Assembly: GCA_004154925.1 (NCBI GenBank)
Contig: QJNS01000251.1
Span: 1-64,000 of the forward strand
Reading direction: 5' to 3'
DNA length: 64,000 nucleotides
DNA from: Monosporascus cannonballus
Taxonomy: Eukaryota > Ascomycota > Sordariomycetes > Xylariales
Shown: positions 34,418 through 48,724 of the stretch, one piece after another
Position numbering within the stretch: the first letter of the stretch is position 1
How the letters are laid out: the number at the start of each line of letters is the position of its first letter
Program-made: the position numbers and the translations under genes
Notes under the pieces: model-generated
Databases searched by the model: none
Told to the model about the DNA's origin: nothing
What the model saw: the letters and a program-made list of their open reading frames with translations, nothing else

Positions 34418-34623
34418 TGTAAGATAATAGACAGTTGTAAGCTGGGTGAGGTGATCTCCGACCAGTTGTAGAGCAGATTCCAAGAAGTAAGTATATTAGG
34501 TTATTTCTATTTGGCGTTTCCTATTAGCTGCCAGATGGTGGATTTATATTAGTAAGTAGGTCGGTGGCTGATTGGTAGTTAGTTAATTACTAGCCTTATC
34601 CTTATAAAGGCTATATTTTTATA
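34418..34623 (-). repeat. Left LTR of nested element 3
   Basis: TGTAAGATAATAGACAG to TTTTTATA, aligned with 41608-41814 over its full length. Confidence 0.87.
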
Positions 34624-37600
34624 ATTATTCCTCCTTTTTAAATTATTAGTCCTTAATAATATTATTATTAATTTAATATACCATATTTCGCAAATCTAGT
34701 TACGTATATTTGCTAATAATTTACCGTTATATTATATTATAAATAATTACGGTGATAATTAATATGTATTATATTACGTAATTAATTATATTCCGCCCAA
34801 TTTCTTATTATAATCCGTTTTTAATTTTACTTTGTTTACCTTTTTTTCTTTTTCATTTTTGCGCCTATATTTTTATTCTTTTTGCTTACGCGTTCCGTTC
34901 GGTTTCCCATTTTTCTTTTATTTTTATTTCGCTTTTTCTAATTATTTTATATATTATTTTCGTTCGTTATATCTTTTTTTTCGTAAAAAAGTCCAAAAAA
35001 GTAATATTTTGACATTAAGAAAAACTGGGATTTCTTTAAACGTTATCTATTTAACGCCGATAACGAAATAAATATTAATTATATTACTAACGGCAATAAG
35101 CCGTATTATATTTACGTAATATAACGTTATTTTAATTACCGTACGGTTTATATTTATATTCCGCACGCCTTAAATTATATTATAACTAATTATTATTATA
35201 AGATTTATCGTACGGTAAATAATTATTTTTAATATTATTAATATTGTTATTTAATTTCCGTTTAGATTCCAATTATTCTTAAAGGTACCGCTTAAACGGT
35301 TTTTCAATTTGGTATCGATAATTAGGAGTTAATCGATAAGCTCGAGAAAATTCGTACTGCGGGTATTTAATATAAACGTTTTAACGTGGTTACGGTTAAT
35401 TGTCGATTCGACATCTTTCGCGAAGCCGAATTTGCTTTTAACGCGGTTATTATTAAGGAATATCGTTTTTTTAATATAATAAAGGTCGATTTCCGATCGT
35501 CCGTTATAATTATGGAGGTCTAATTTTAATGCCGTTTTATAAATTTACAAACTTAAATCCTTTTTGTAAATATTACGATTTTTTTTATTATTGCGCAATT
35601 AATTTTTAATTAGGCGTAATTTTAAGATACCCCCATAAATAAAGTAATTTTTAAGGGCCGTTATGCTATTACGTTCCCCGTTTACGAACATTTTCCGTCC
35701 ATTTTTTAACATTTTAACGAAATTTTGATATTTATTAATAATTATAATTAAAAATAATTTTATACGGTAAAACTGTTATTAAACTTAAATATATTAAGCG
35801 TTTTAAGAATAACGTCTTATTTTCGATTAATAACAAATTATATTCTGGTTATTTAGGCCTTATTTTTCGTAAGGAATAAAACGTTTTTAAGTTTTTTTCG
35901 AATTTTACGCTTAATAAATTTAATAAGCGTACCCGTTTTTTACCGTCGTATATTTTTTAATTATTTTCCGATATTTTTATGTTAACTTCTTTAATACGTT
36001 TATTAAAGGTTAATTAACGTAAAACTTAATAATTAAATGCGAAATTTTATTTTCGAAATAAAATTTTAATTTTTTTACATTATTTATAAGTTTTTAATTA
36101 ATATACGATAAAATAATTATTCGCTAAAGGTTTAAAAACAATTATATAACTAAGTAATATTTTAATATTAATATTTAAATTTTATTTAAAATTATTTTTT
36201 ATAATTTTTATAATTATTAGGCGATTAATTTCCGATTAAGTTATTATTATTTTACGGTTTTTGGGTCGTTTTATTTTTTATATACGTATCTAATTTTTTT
36301 ATAACGTTATAATATCTTAAATGCGTATTCGAAATACTTTTAAGGCTTTTACGTATTATATTTAGCAGGCTAATTTTTTTATTTAATTAAATATTTATGT
36401 TGTTCCCAGTTATTTTGGTAACGAACGATATTTTTTATTATTTATTTTTCTTATTTCTTTATTAGGTCTGGTAACGTTATTTAAATATCGCCCGGTTTCC
36501 GGTTATATTACAGGTTTAATAAAAATATTGGAAATATATTATATATCTGTTAATATTTAATAAAACAAAATTATTTTATAAACTTAGAAACTTATTTATT
36601 TTTTAATTATAATCCGGATATAAATAAATATAAATTTTTATTTTTAAATTTAAAGTTTTTGGTCGATAAATTTACTTATTATTTTAATTAAAAATTTATA
36701 AGCGTATAACGTTAATCATAATATTTTTTTTAAATTGCCGTTATTTTTTCCTAATATTCGTATATTATTTAATAAATAACCGCCATTTTTTCGAAATACT
36801 TTTTAATTTCTTATATTTATTTTTTAAATCTTTATAAAAAATATTTTATTATCTTTAAATAATACCCATATAAGGTTTTAAACGGAAAATAACCGATAAA
36901 CGCGTTTTGCAAATTATTATATACGAATTTCGCATTTCGTAATAACTTTATTTAATTATTTTGATATTTATTAAAATAATTACGGAAGTAATATTTTAAA
37001 AACTAATAAATATATTCCGTTCATTTATCGGTTTACGGATAATAAACGGTCGATATTTGCCGTTTTATTTTTCGTTTTTTTACAAAATTCGGCCTAAAAT
37101 TAATTCCTTAATAATTTGTTTTTATTATTAATAATTCCAGTTAATATACCGAATTTGTATTTAATTTTGCCGTAAAGTAATTAAGTTAATTCGGTTACGG
37201 TTAAGGTTTTAACCGTAAAAATAAATAATTTTAATTTCGTAAAGTAATTAACGATTACCAGGATTACGTCGTACTTTAATCCGTTTAAACCTAAGTTTTT
37301 GAAAAGTTCCGTAATCAAATTTAACGAAATTTTTTGAAAAGGTTACTTAAATAATGGCAAGAGTTATAGTTATCCATATGGTTTATAACGTAATTTTATT
37401 ATACTTTAGTAATTCGGATATTATTTGGTATATTTTCGGATATCGTTCGCTATATTTTTCCAATAAAATCTTTTGGTTATTAATTTTAACATACGGATAT
37501 ATCCTATATATTTTATTTTTAAATTATTATATTATTGGCTAATTAATTATTTTTATAAAATGCCTAATAACGGGATTATAAATTTGTCTCGATAATGTAA

Positions 37601-39131
37601 AACTTTATTTAAATCCAGAAAATATCTTTCTTTTATTCCGGCTTAATATTTAATTATTCGTATTAATTTGTAACCTTTAAATTTGATCATAAAATTATCG
37701 GAAAATTTTTGACTAAAATGCCGTTTTATTTTTGGCTAATCTTTTCGTTAAAGAACGTAAAACGTACTGGTTATAAATAATAATTTTAATATTAAATTCG
37801 TCCTTTTTAAATTTCTTAAAATCCGATTATAATACGGTTATAATTTACGGTTATTATTATTTAATTATTAATCGTATTATTATTACGATTCGTATTTGTA
37901 TTATTATTTGTAAACGATAAATTCGGCAGATATACGGTTTTTTATTTTTTTTCATTTCGAAAATCTTTTACGATTATATAACGAAAATTTTCCGTTTTTT
38001 ATGCAGATGGTAATTATTTAAATTTTTGTTACCTAAAATCTATTTAGAAATTTTGCAGTAAACGAATTTTGCGTTATTTTTATAAGGCCTTTTGCTTTTT
38101 TACAATGTTCTAAATCGTACTATATATTTATAACCGTTTTCCGTACGTTTTCCGACATATTATTCGTAAATTCGAATTTTTTGGATAACGTAAAGATTAC
38201 GTTTCCATATACGATTTCTCTTAATATATAATCCGGGCGTTTAAATAATTTATTTGCCGGGTTAACGATATCCGGTCGGTATTAGATCTTAAAATTAAAT
38301 TACGTAACATAATAAATTTATCGGGCGAATTTCCCCTTAAGGTTATGCGTTAACGCCTTTATTATATCCTTTAACGCCATATAATCGGTAAATATTAACA
38401 AATTTTTTTCCGTACCCTTAAAGTATTACTACTAATATTTTAAACTTTTTATAATTACTAATAATTTTTATTACCTTATAATTTATCGTTTTTCGGTTAA
38501 ATTTAATTTTCGTAATTAATATATAATTAGGCGTTAATATTTTCCGTATTTTTATAAAAATATTTTTGATATAGTTTTTATTAAAGCGTTTATTTTAACC
38601 CTGGTATTTTTGGCATTATTTTAATATCGGAAAATAGTCGTCGACTGAAAAATATCTTTTAAGTTTCGAAACGTTTCTTTAACTTTTTCAAGTTATTTGA
38701 ATTTTGTTATTTTACCTTTGTTTTATGTCCTTTTTAAAAACTTAATAATAAGTTCGATAATACGTAAGTAATAAGCAATAAATTTCCGATAAAATTTATA
38801 AATCCTAAAAATATTTAAATATTATAAATTAATTTTAGTTTTAATTACATTTCGATAATATTGACCCGTCGGCAATCCATTTCCAAACCGTCGGTATTAA
38901 TTATAAATTCTAAAAACTTTATTTTTTTAAAAAAATTCGTATTTAAATATTTTAACAAATAGTTAATATTATAGCAACCCTTCGTAAACTAATTAAAAAT
39001 ATTTCGTATATTTTTTTTCGTTATCTAAATAAATAATTATATTATTTAGATATATTACGTATATATAATTAATTAATCTAGGTAATATCTTATATAAATA
39101 AATTTAAAACGTAATTAACGTATTAATAAAG

Positions 39132-39326
39132 CTAAATAATATAACCGTATATTCGAATTACCCGTATTACGTTCGGAAAACAATTTTTTATTAATCGTTT
39201 TTTTTTAATTTTAATACAATAATAAATATTTATAAAATTAATTTTCGAAAATATCTTAATTAACTTTAAACTATTTATTACTTTTAAAATTAAAAGTAAA
39301 AAATATTTATTTTTATCGTTACCCAA
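39132..39326 (-). pseudogene. Reverse transcriptase fragment of nested element 3
   Basis: 64-codon minus-strand frame. The KIFSKINFINIYYCIKI stretch corresponds to the conserved Gypsy RT segment that ends in an AYHRI-like strand. Surrounding RT is broken by stops. Confidence 0.7.
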
Positions 39327-41607
39327 TTTAACCCCTTATAATTAACGTATAGTCGGAGATTGCCGTCCTTTTAAGGCATAAATAATATTAATACCTTTAC
39401 GTTTGCTTTTAAATAACGTATCCGGCCTGCTTTTAGGTTTTTTTAAATATATTTTTCGAATATTTTCTTTTAAATTTCCGAAATAAGGTAAATTAGGCCA
39501 AATAAGGACGTTTTCCTTAGGATAAAATTTGTTACATATTTTATCCTTTATAATTAAAATATTTTTTTGGTTTTTTTTTGGAATATATTCGCCGGAAATT
39601 CTTTAGGTATATAAAAATATTAATTATCCCTTATTTTTGTTATTTTCCGAATTCCGGGATATTTAACCTTTTGGTTAAATTTATTAAGTTAATAATATAA
39701 ATTTATTTATTAGAAAATATTAAGTTTACGATTTTTTATTTATCGACCTTTTATAATAATTCGTATAATTATTAATATATAATTATATTTAATAAAATCT
39801 TTAATTTATTTATTCCGAGTTTAAATAATATAAAATTAAGCGTATTCCGATTACGGCGTATTATAAAATAAATTTGCTTAAATTTTCGTTTATTTCCGTT
39901 ATTATTTATTATGTTAATAAGAATTTCGTAAGCTTTATAATACTTAATATATATATTATTAACGCTAATAAGGCCTAAATTATTTACGGAAATTAATTAA
40001 AAATTAAGCTTTTTCGTTAACCTTTTATTTATAATATTTACCTGTATTCCGGTATTCATATCCATTTATATTATTATATCATCCGTATTTTTTTTTTAAA
40101 TAAATACCTTTTTTAAAAAGGCGGCTTTATTCCGACCGTTTTATAATTATTAGCCGAAATGGACTAAACGTATATATTTATTCCGGCTTTTTTTGGGTTT
40201 ATATTTGGGAATTAATTTAATTTATCGTTATATATTATGACGTTTTATACGGCTTTTGGAAATTTATTTCCGTATAACCGGAATAAAAAGCTTTTCGTAT
40301 CCCTTTTAAATTTGTAATTTACGTTTTTATAACCTGGTTTTTTATAATTATAATACTTAAATAAGCCTTTATAAAAATTAAAGATATTAAGTCGTACGGA
40401 TTTATTTCGATCGGAATTAAATTGGCGATTATTTACTTTCCGAATATAAGAACGCCTATAATTTTTATTACTTTTACGCGGCGCTTTTAATTTGCTTTCG
40501 GGAATTTCTTTTTCAAAGATATTAAAATAGGATTATTTATTTTTATTAATACCTTTAATAAAAGATTATTAATTTTTTTTCGCTTTTTTTAGGCGTTTTG
40601 GCAATATTTTACCTTATTTGTTACTTTATTAATTCGTTTTAATTTAACGTTTTTTCGTAATAAGATATTTCGTAATCCTGGTATTAATTTGTAAAAGTAA
40701 TTAAAAATAAAACGTTTATTATTCCAATTGTTTTCCGAATTATAAACGTTCGTAAATTTTGTTTTATAAACCAAAAACCTTTATTTAACGTAAAAATTTA
40801 ACGGCAATTAATCAAATTACTATCGTAATTTTATAAATTATTCCTTATATTTTTTATCGAAAAAATTAGGATTTACGTAATATTTCTTAATAAAAATTTA
40901 TAAGTTTTTTATTTTTAATTTTTTTTCGAAATTAAAGTAATTAAATATAATACGGTATAATCGTTAAACGTTCGCAATAAAAACGTTTATATAGCTTATA
41001 ATTTATTAAATATAAATAAAGGTATTTCGCCTTAGCTTTTCGGTATAAGTTTCCGTAATAATTTTTATTTAATTTTTTTCTTTTTAATTAACGCGAATTT
41101 GGAAAATTTCGGGTAATTATAACGTAATATTCGTTTATTGCCTTTAAGCTTTTGCGATAATATCGTAATTAATTTATAAAGTTTTATTTTTTCAACTTAT
41201 ATTATTATTTATTATTCGGCTAATTATCGGAATAATTCCGAATATTATTTATTTTGTTAACGAATAATTTTTAAGATTTGATTATTATTAAAAGGCTTAA
41301 TTTTTTTTATTTTAAATTTTAAGATATGTTCGTTATATTATGTCCGTTTTCCGACTGTTTAATTAACGATTTTCAGGATGCATCCTTATTATATATGTAA
41401 AGGGATTTAGGATCCCGGGAACCATGGTTTTTTGTTTATTAAAGTTCCGTTATAAGCTTTTTTGCCTATTCCCGTACCGTGATCGATTATTTGTCGGTTA
41501 GGTTCCGATCGGCGGTCTTTTCGATTAATAACTTAGGTTCATTTTGTGATCGGCAAGTTTTGCTTTTGGTAATTATCGCGTTACTTTCCATGGTAAACAA
41601 AAAAAAT

Positions 41608-41814
41608 TATAAGATAATGGACAGCTATGAGCTGGGTAAGGTGATCTCCGACCAGTCGTAAAGCAAATTCCAAAAAAATAAATGTATTAGGTTATTTTTA
41701 TCTGGCGTTTCTCATTAGCTGCTAGATGGTGGATTTATATTAGTAAGTAGGTCGGTGGCTGATCGGTGGCTGGTCGGCTACCAGCCTCATCCTCATAGAG
41801 GCTGTATTCTCACA
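41608..41814 (-). repeat. Right LTR of nested element 3
   Basis: TATAAGATAATGGACAG to ATTCTCACA, then TTTTT. Retains several CA/TG pairs that are TA in the left copy. Confidence 0.88.
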
Positions 41815-43478
41815 TTTTTCTGGTTATAATATTTACTTATTTAATTTCGTACGAATTCCAGTTCTATTTTTATTTCCTAGTGCAATTATCGTAATTATTT
41901 TAACGTAAGGATTGCTTTAATATTAATTAAACCGTTATCGCGTATTTTTTTATAAACTTCTGGAATAAAACCAAAATTTGCGTTCGTAGGTATTGTTTTG
42001 ATACTTTTTTAATAACTGGTATTATAGGTTAACTATGCGATTAGTAATTTTTTAACCTAATTATTTTGTTCGTAATTAATATAATATCGTAAATAGGTTT
42101 TTAAGGTTTAATTTATTCGCTTTATTTATCTATCCGTCTAAGGTTTGAATACGTTGAATAATTTGTGGTTTAGGCCGATCTATATTATAAAACCTTACCA
42201 AAACTTAAATGCGAATATTGATTTTTTGTTTGATATAATTTTTATTGGTAATCCGTATATGCTGAAAATATATTTAAAGAAAATATATGCCAGTTATTCG
42301 GCGTTTATGTCCTTATGATATAATAAGAAATAAGAAAATTTCGTAAATCGGTCGACGATTACGAAAATGCTATCGTAATATATTTCTATAACTAGATTTT
42401 TTAATATAGAAAGTTTGGTAATAAAGTCGAATATAATTAAATGTTATAGTCGCTTTGCAACCGATAATGGTTATAATTTTCTATATAGCTTATATTATCG
42501 TATTTTTGTTCTGGCGTAAATATCGTATTATCGTATGATTTTTTATATTATTAATTTTATTTTAAAAAAGGAATATATGTATCGAAATCGTTCTAAGGTT
42601 TTATAAATCCCTGGATATCCGTATAACTAATATTCGTATATTTTTTGTACTAAATCTTTCTGGTATTTTTCTGGAATTTGTATCTTATTTGTTTTTTTGG
42701 TTTTCTGAGAGATTATCGTTATATTGCTGTATCCTTTAATATATATCGAAAAGTATTGCCCGAATTATTATAATTTGTCATAAACTTAAATATCCTTGTA
42801 TAATGGTATCGAAAATTATATAGCTAATTTTAACCAATTTCTTTCGAAATCTGATTATTTGTTTAAAATATTTACTTTGTTATTTTCTGATCCTTTTTTA
42901 TGGATTATAACGAAATCGAAATTCGTTAATTTTTCTGCATATTTTAATTATCGTCCTGTAAGTTCCCTGGTCATAATAAATCGGGTAAAATTTTGATAAT
43001 CCGTATAAATGTTAATCTGATATAAGTTTCCTTTTAAAAAGTACTTAAATTCTCGAAATACCATAATAATGGCCATAAATTTCTTATTTGGAATACCGTA
43101 ATTAAATTCGGTTCTTTTTAACTTATACGAAAAGAATGCAATAAGGTATAATTTGCCTTAATTATTTTATTATCCGATTATTATGTTTAATGCGTAATCC
43201 GAAATATCGGTTTTTAATTTAATAAGGCGGTTTAAATTATATATAATTAATACTAGCTCGTTAATAATTATATCCTTAATATTCTAAAATGCTTTTTCTA
43301 TATTTAACGTCCATTTAAATTCTTTTTTTTCATAATATTTATTAAGAGTATAATTATTTTGCTGAAGTTTTGAATAAATTTCTTATAGTAATTAGCAAAT
43401 CCAAAAAATACTTATATCTCCTTAATTGTTATTGGCGTTTATTATTTTGTGATTATAGCGATTTTCTTGGGGTTTATC

Positions 43479-43745
43479 TTAATATGTTTTAGAATAATAA
43501 TATGTTCCAGATATTTCATTTTCTATATATAGAATTAACTTTTTTTGCGTTAATAAGTAACTTTGCGTTTTATAAAGCTTAAAAAACCTTATAAACGTAT
43601 TTTGCATATATTTTTTTATTTCCGAAAAAATGAGAATATCGTCAAAATAACAAATAACGAAAATATTAAGGTATTTTCGTAATATGTAGTTAATTATTTG
43701 CTGAAAGATCGCTGGTGCATTCGTAAGTCCTATTAATGTAACCAA
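43479..43745 (-). pseudogene. Reverse transcriptase fragment of Gypsy element 2
   Basis: 88-codon minus-strand frame. GLTNAPAIFQQIINYIL followed by CYFDDILIFS is the Ty3/Gypsy RT palm with the catalytic Y-x-DD box intact. Flanking RT sequence is stop-ridden. It is the best preserved pol fragment in the window and fixes the orientation of all the related copies. Confidence 0.9.
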
Positions 43746-46731
43746 ATACTTAAATAGTCCATATTTCGTCTTAAAGGTTGTTTTTTATTCGTATCCTTTT
43801 TTGATCTTAATAAAGTTGTATTTATTTCTAAGATCGAATATTATGAATCATTTGGTTCCGTAAAGTCGGTTTTTTATTTCCGTAATTAAAGATAATGATG
43901 TTCGATTTTTGATAATAACGTTATTTAATTGTCGATAATTAATTATTAATCGTAATCTTTTAATTTTTTTTGATACGAAAAATATAAGATATCCTGCTAG
44001 TAATTTCGAAAGTCGAATTTATTCTTTTTGTAACCGATTTTTTAGGTATTTTCTAAAAATACGTAATTTAGTTTTATTGAAATTATAAATGGGGTAAAAC
44101 TTAGTCGAAAACCCTTTTTTAAGGATTATTTTATAATTTTATTCGCTATGTTTTGGTAATTTCGTATCGAATTCCTTTTTAAAGAGCTGCTTATATTTGT
44201 AATATTATGGTGGTATATTGGTTAAACTTTCTGATTTTTAGAGCTGTTATTCTTGTTGTTTTAGATCGTTATTTAGTTGTTTTAATTTCGTTTTGATAAT
44301 AATAACGATACGTCGTATTCTTTTTTAATATCTGTTTTTTTATATTTTGTTCCGTTAGGTAATAAGGTATTTATTATATCCTTATGTTTATATTCGTCGC
44401 TATTATTGATCGAATATTAAGATTTTAATTTTTTTTTCGTTTATTAATAAGGAATAAAATAAATTTTATTTAGTTAGTTTTACCGTTAATCAAAATTTTG
44501 TCCTGGCGTATTTATGGTAATTTTAAGATTATATCGTAATTTCCGAATAAAACGATATTGAAATTAACCGTTTAATATCGTTCTTTAATAAAAATCTCGA
44601 GGTAATTAATTTTGCGTATAATTTTTTCGTTATCGTAGGCAAATTCCTGACTTTCGATATTTATTGCTATATAAGGTTTTAACTTATTTTTCCATGGCAA
44701 TTTAAACTTATTAATTATATCCGGTACAATATAATTTCCGCTTAGAGTTCCGTAATTTATTATTGCGATATATTAATATGTTCCGATTCGTATATCTAAA
44801 GTAATAAGGTTATTGACGTTTTTTATCGTCTCGTTTAAAGCCTTTTTTAGGAGTTCTCTTTAATTCCTTTGGGTTTCGTTATTTTGCGGCTTTTTTATAG
44901 ATAACCTTTTTTTTTAATTCTTATTCAAATTTATTAAGTTTTGCTTATGTTTTTTTATTTAGCTCGTTTAGTTACTGTATTTGTTGTTATTATCGGCATA
45001 TTGTTCCTTTAAGCCGTATTAATTGTTTTTAATTTTGTTACAGTTTTTTTCTTTATCGAATAAATTGTTTTTTTTTGTATTTAGGATTATATTTTATTAT
45101 GCGTTATTTTGATTATTATTTTAAAGATTTTCCGTAAATTAATGTATTTTTAAATAGCTTTTTTTAAGGGGATCCGTAAAAAATGTTAATTAAAAATGGA
45201 AATCCGTAATAATTTTTTAATAATACTTTTTTACCGTACGTCGGATTAAAGTTTTTTCCGTTTAGTCATTGTATTATTTATAATGATAGAAAGGGTTTTT
45301 TTACGGATATTGTTTTTTTTCGGGCCAATTTTCTGTTTCGGTCAATTGCTGGATATTTCCTGGGGTTATGGTTCGAAGTTGTTAATATTATTGTTTATCG
45401 TTTTTATTATTTCCGGTACGGTTTGGAAAATCGAATCCCTTATAATATATGGGGGTAATTCGTTCGTAAATATATTGTTTTTATTTTTCGTAATTAGGAT
45501 ATTCTCGTTGTTAACAGTATATAGTATGTATTTTGCCGTATCGATTAGGGATTTTGGGATAAACTTTTTTTATTTAGTTCCGATATTCGCATAATTATTT
45601 TTGTAATGGTTTTTATTATGTTTGCGATATTTATTAAATTAGTTTCCTGGTTTTTTGCATTTTTCGTCGAATCTCTTATTGTAATAATCCCTATTAAACT
45701 CTTTGTTATAGGCCTAATACGTATTTAGCTTGGATTATGTTAATAATTTTGTTATTATTTCTTTAATTATTCCTGGATTATTTTTCCGGTATAAGGGTTT
45801 AATTATTTTATTGTAATTTCTTAGGTTTTTTATATTTGTAAACTTTATGTCCCGTTTTTCCATAATTAAAGTATTTAATCTGGCTTTAATCTTATTTATG
45901 GGTAACGCCGAATTTCATAAGTCCTGGCGCCGTTTCGTAAAAAGTAAAGGGTACGTCTTGTTTTTTCCCCTGGTTGGACTTGTTATATCCCGAACGTAAA
46001 GCATATTATCCTTTTTTTTATCGTTTTTCAAATTATTAATTATTAATCTTAATTGGTTTTATAATATACCGGTTTAAGGTAATTAATCGTTCTATCTAAA
46101 TAATCTTATTTTTTATATTATCTTTTAACTTTTTATAAAATATATCGATAAGGGCGTTAATTTCGTTATTTTTTAGCCTTAACCGCAAAACTTTTAAAGG
46201 TTATGGCGTACTTAAATACGGATCTTTTTTATTTAAATTGCAAAAATTGTTAAGTTGCAGATCGTTATTTATTCGGATTACCGAAATTATCGCGTATTTT
46301 GTTTTCGAAATTAATATAAAATAAAAAGATTTCGTTAGTAAAATTTTCCTTATCCGATTTTTTTATTTTTAAAAAATTTCGTATAATAGGCTTAAATTAA
46401 TTAATTATATTTTCCGTTAAATATACTTTTATTGTTAAAATCATATTTGCTGGATTATTAAGATTTAAAAAGCAAAGGTAAATTTGTGTCTAAATTAAGA
46501 AAATCTAAGGGTTATTTTTTTTTATCGTAAGGTTCCGGTTTTTTTGGCTTTATAAGAGCGAAAAAGGGTTGGGTAGGTGGCGTAGTTCTAAGTTGTTGAA
46601 CTTTTTTTTCCAGCTTCCGAATTCGAGCCTAAAGCTATTAAATAAGGGTTTCCTAAGCGTTGGTCGACATTTTGACAATGTTAAATATTATTCAGAGTTT
46701 AATGGTATTATTGAATAAAAACTTGTAACGT

Positions 46732-47083
46732 ATAACGAATTAAGCGGTTTAACTAATTATTAAACCTTAAGTTAACGGGTTTATATTAACAGAAGTATCG
46801 TAGGAATCTAAGTAATAAATATAATAACGTATTACGTTTCGTAATATTAAAAATGCTTTAAATAACGATATTATATTGCAAGTTAAAGTTATTTAAGTTA
46901 TAAAAATAATAAACATATATATTCTTATTTTATTGGCTGGATTATTACCAGTAAGTTGGTAATCCGGCTTACTGGCTTATTACCAGTGAGTTAGTAATCT
47001 ATTATGTAACCTGATCCATATAATTTTCTTGGCCTTTTCCGTTGCGACCGTTCCTGAAGGCCGTGGCTTGTTAGGTCGTAACA
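46732..47083 (-). repeat. Right LTR of element 2
   Basis: Aligned with 33006-33396 but with fewer tandem units (two instead of three), accounting for most of the length difference. Ends GGTCGTAACA. Confidence 0.85.
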
Positions 47084-48249
47084 ATATAAATAGTATATTA
47101 CGTTTTTTTCTTAATTAGCCGATTAGCCTCCGTATTTTAAAATATACTGTTCTTTTTTCTTTATACGTTATTTGTATAATTTATTATTAATTTTTACAGC
47201 TTTAGTAGTATACCGATTTAACGTTTTAGATTTCGAAAGTTTAATAATCTTATTTTTAAAGTTATTTTTTAATCTTATATAAAATATATCGATCAAATTA
47301 TCGCCTTCGTTATCGGGTTATCCTGCTTTAGTTATAAGATTTTTAAAACTGATAGCATATTTCGAAACAGGTCCTTTTTATTATAATCGTAAAATTTATT
47401 ATGCCGCCGTTTGTTCCTTATTTGGGTTCTCGAAATTAGTTTTTAACCTTTTTTTAAAGTTCGCGTAATTAGAGAAAAAGATCTTAATAATCTTCTTTTA
47501 ATCGACTTCCGCGTTTTCTAAATAATCTTTTATTAACGGCTTAAACTAGTCCAGGGTATTTCTCGTAAAAAAAGTTATTATAGCGAAAATTCTATTTGCG
47601 AGCTTATCCAAATCTTAAAAACGAAAATATGTTCGTATTTAAATAAGAAAATTTTAAACATTTTTTATCGTAAGGTTAAAGCTTTTTAGCGTTATGTTTT
47701 GGTATAATAATTCGAATTAAGGTAGCTACTATTTACTTTGCAAGCTGTTAAACTTGTTTTTTAAATTTCTTAATTCTGGCTTAGAGTTACGTAATAATAA
47801 AAGGTGCTTAAATATTAATCGATATCTTAATTAAAGAATACTGCTTAAAATCTAACGGTATTATTAAACAAAAACTTATAACGTATAACGGCTAAGCGGT
47901 TTAACCAATTATTAAATCTAAGTCGTACGAATTTAATATTAACAGAAATATTCTAAAAATCTAAGCAATAAATACAATAACGTATTACGTTTCGTAATAC
48001 TAAGAGTGTTTTGAGTAACGATATTTATTATAAACTGATGTTATTTATATTATAGTAATAAACGTGTTTATATATTGATTTTTTCAGTTATTGCTCGTTT
48101 CTGTTTAATAAAGCTTTATTAAACGGTCGTTCAATATTGCTCAATAGTGCTTAGTTGCAACCCGCTAAGCACTAATTATGTGACTTAGGCTGACGTAATC
48201 TCGATGGTCTTGGCCCGACCGTTTCTACAGACCCGACTAAGTCATAACA
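47084..48249 (-). mobile_element. Truncated third member of the Gypsy family: gag end plus 5' LTR
   Basis: 47084-47883 aligns with the gag region of element 1 (about 6100-6890). It is followed by an LTR at 47884-48249 that starts TATAACGGCTAAGCGG and ends AAGTCATAACA. U3 differs from both other LTRs. The pol part and the other LTR are missing. The final 150 bases of the LTR keep normal GC. Confidence 0.8.
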
Positions 48250-48724
48250 CGTTTTTAAATAAATAAATAAAACTACTATATTATTAAGTTTCAATTGCTA
48301 GCTGATTTCGTTGGGAATTTATAAAATTTATTATACAACATTTTATTATATTTTATAAATTTCCTGAGACGAATCATTATATTCTGCTGCACTAACCACT
48401 TTATCCGGTACTACATTATTCACTAACTGGAGATCGCTTTTGCCATGACTCGAGAAGGCTCAGGCTATTTAGCTAACCATGCTCCTGACAATACCACGTA
48501 TAGACACGTCCATCAGCTTACCCGCCACGCGACACAATTAGGGTTTCTGCTACTTAAGCAAGGTGTCTCTACTTGTGCGACCAGGCGGTCTGGAAGCACT
48601 ATATTACTTTGACAAACAAAACAGGGTCCAGCACATCGTAGGAATGCATGCAGTTGGCCTGACTACCTCCACTGCCCCGTGAAAGAGAGCCGATCCGCAC
48701 GAGCCTTTACACCGCTGTCTCGCA
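48250..48724. promoter_or_regulatory. Intergenic, presumed promoter of the kinase-like gene
   Basis: 475 bases from the Gypsy LTR end to the start codon. First part AT-rich, then normal GC. No gene supported. Confidence 0.4.

Larger units (their letters stand above)
34418..41814 (-). mobile_element. Nested Ty3/Gypsy element 3 of a different family
   Basis: LTRs of about 206 bp (34418-34623 and 41608-41814) flanked by TTTTT on both sides (34413-34417 and 41815-41819). Minus-strand orientation is shown by the RT remnant 39132-39326 (FSKINFINIYYCIKIK, the Gypsy RT strand) and by the purine tract complement just inside the left LTR (34627-34639). Interior is about 7 kb and RIP-saturated. Insertion point is in the integrase region of element 2, so it arrived later. 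The right LTR is much less mutated than the left one. Confidence 0.88.
33006..47083 (-). mobile_element. RIP-mutated Ty3/Gypsy element 2, split by a nested Gypsy element
   Basis: LTRs lie at 33006 to about 33396 and about 46732-47083. The interior (33397-34417 plus 41815-46731) aligns with element 1 throughout: chromodomain near 34020-34150, integrase, RT (minus-strand frame 43479-43745 with the YFDD catalytic box) and a gag zinc knuckle near 45830-45880. Removing the nested insert leaves about 6.7 kb, the length of element 1. LTR U3 sequence differs from element 1 (tandem TTACCAGTAAGTTGGT units instead of GATCAC words), so it is a subfamily. The outer flanks ATAAT and ATATA do not match as a target duplication. 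Confidence 0.88.

Noticed and set aside
34832..35071. 79-codon Phe-rich plus-strand frame as a membrane protein
   Set aside because: Lies inside nested Gypsy element 3, whose genes are on the other strand. Phe/Tyr/Ile richness is just AT-rich composition.
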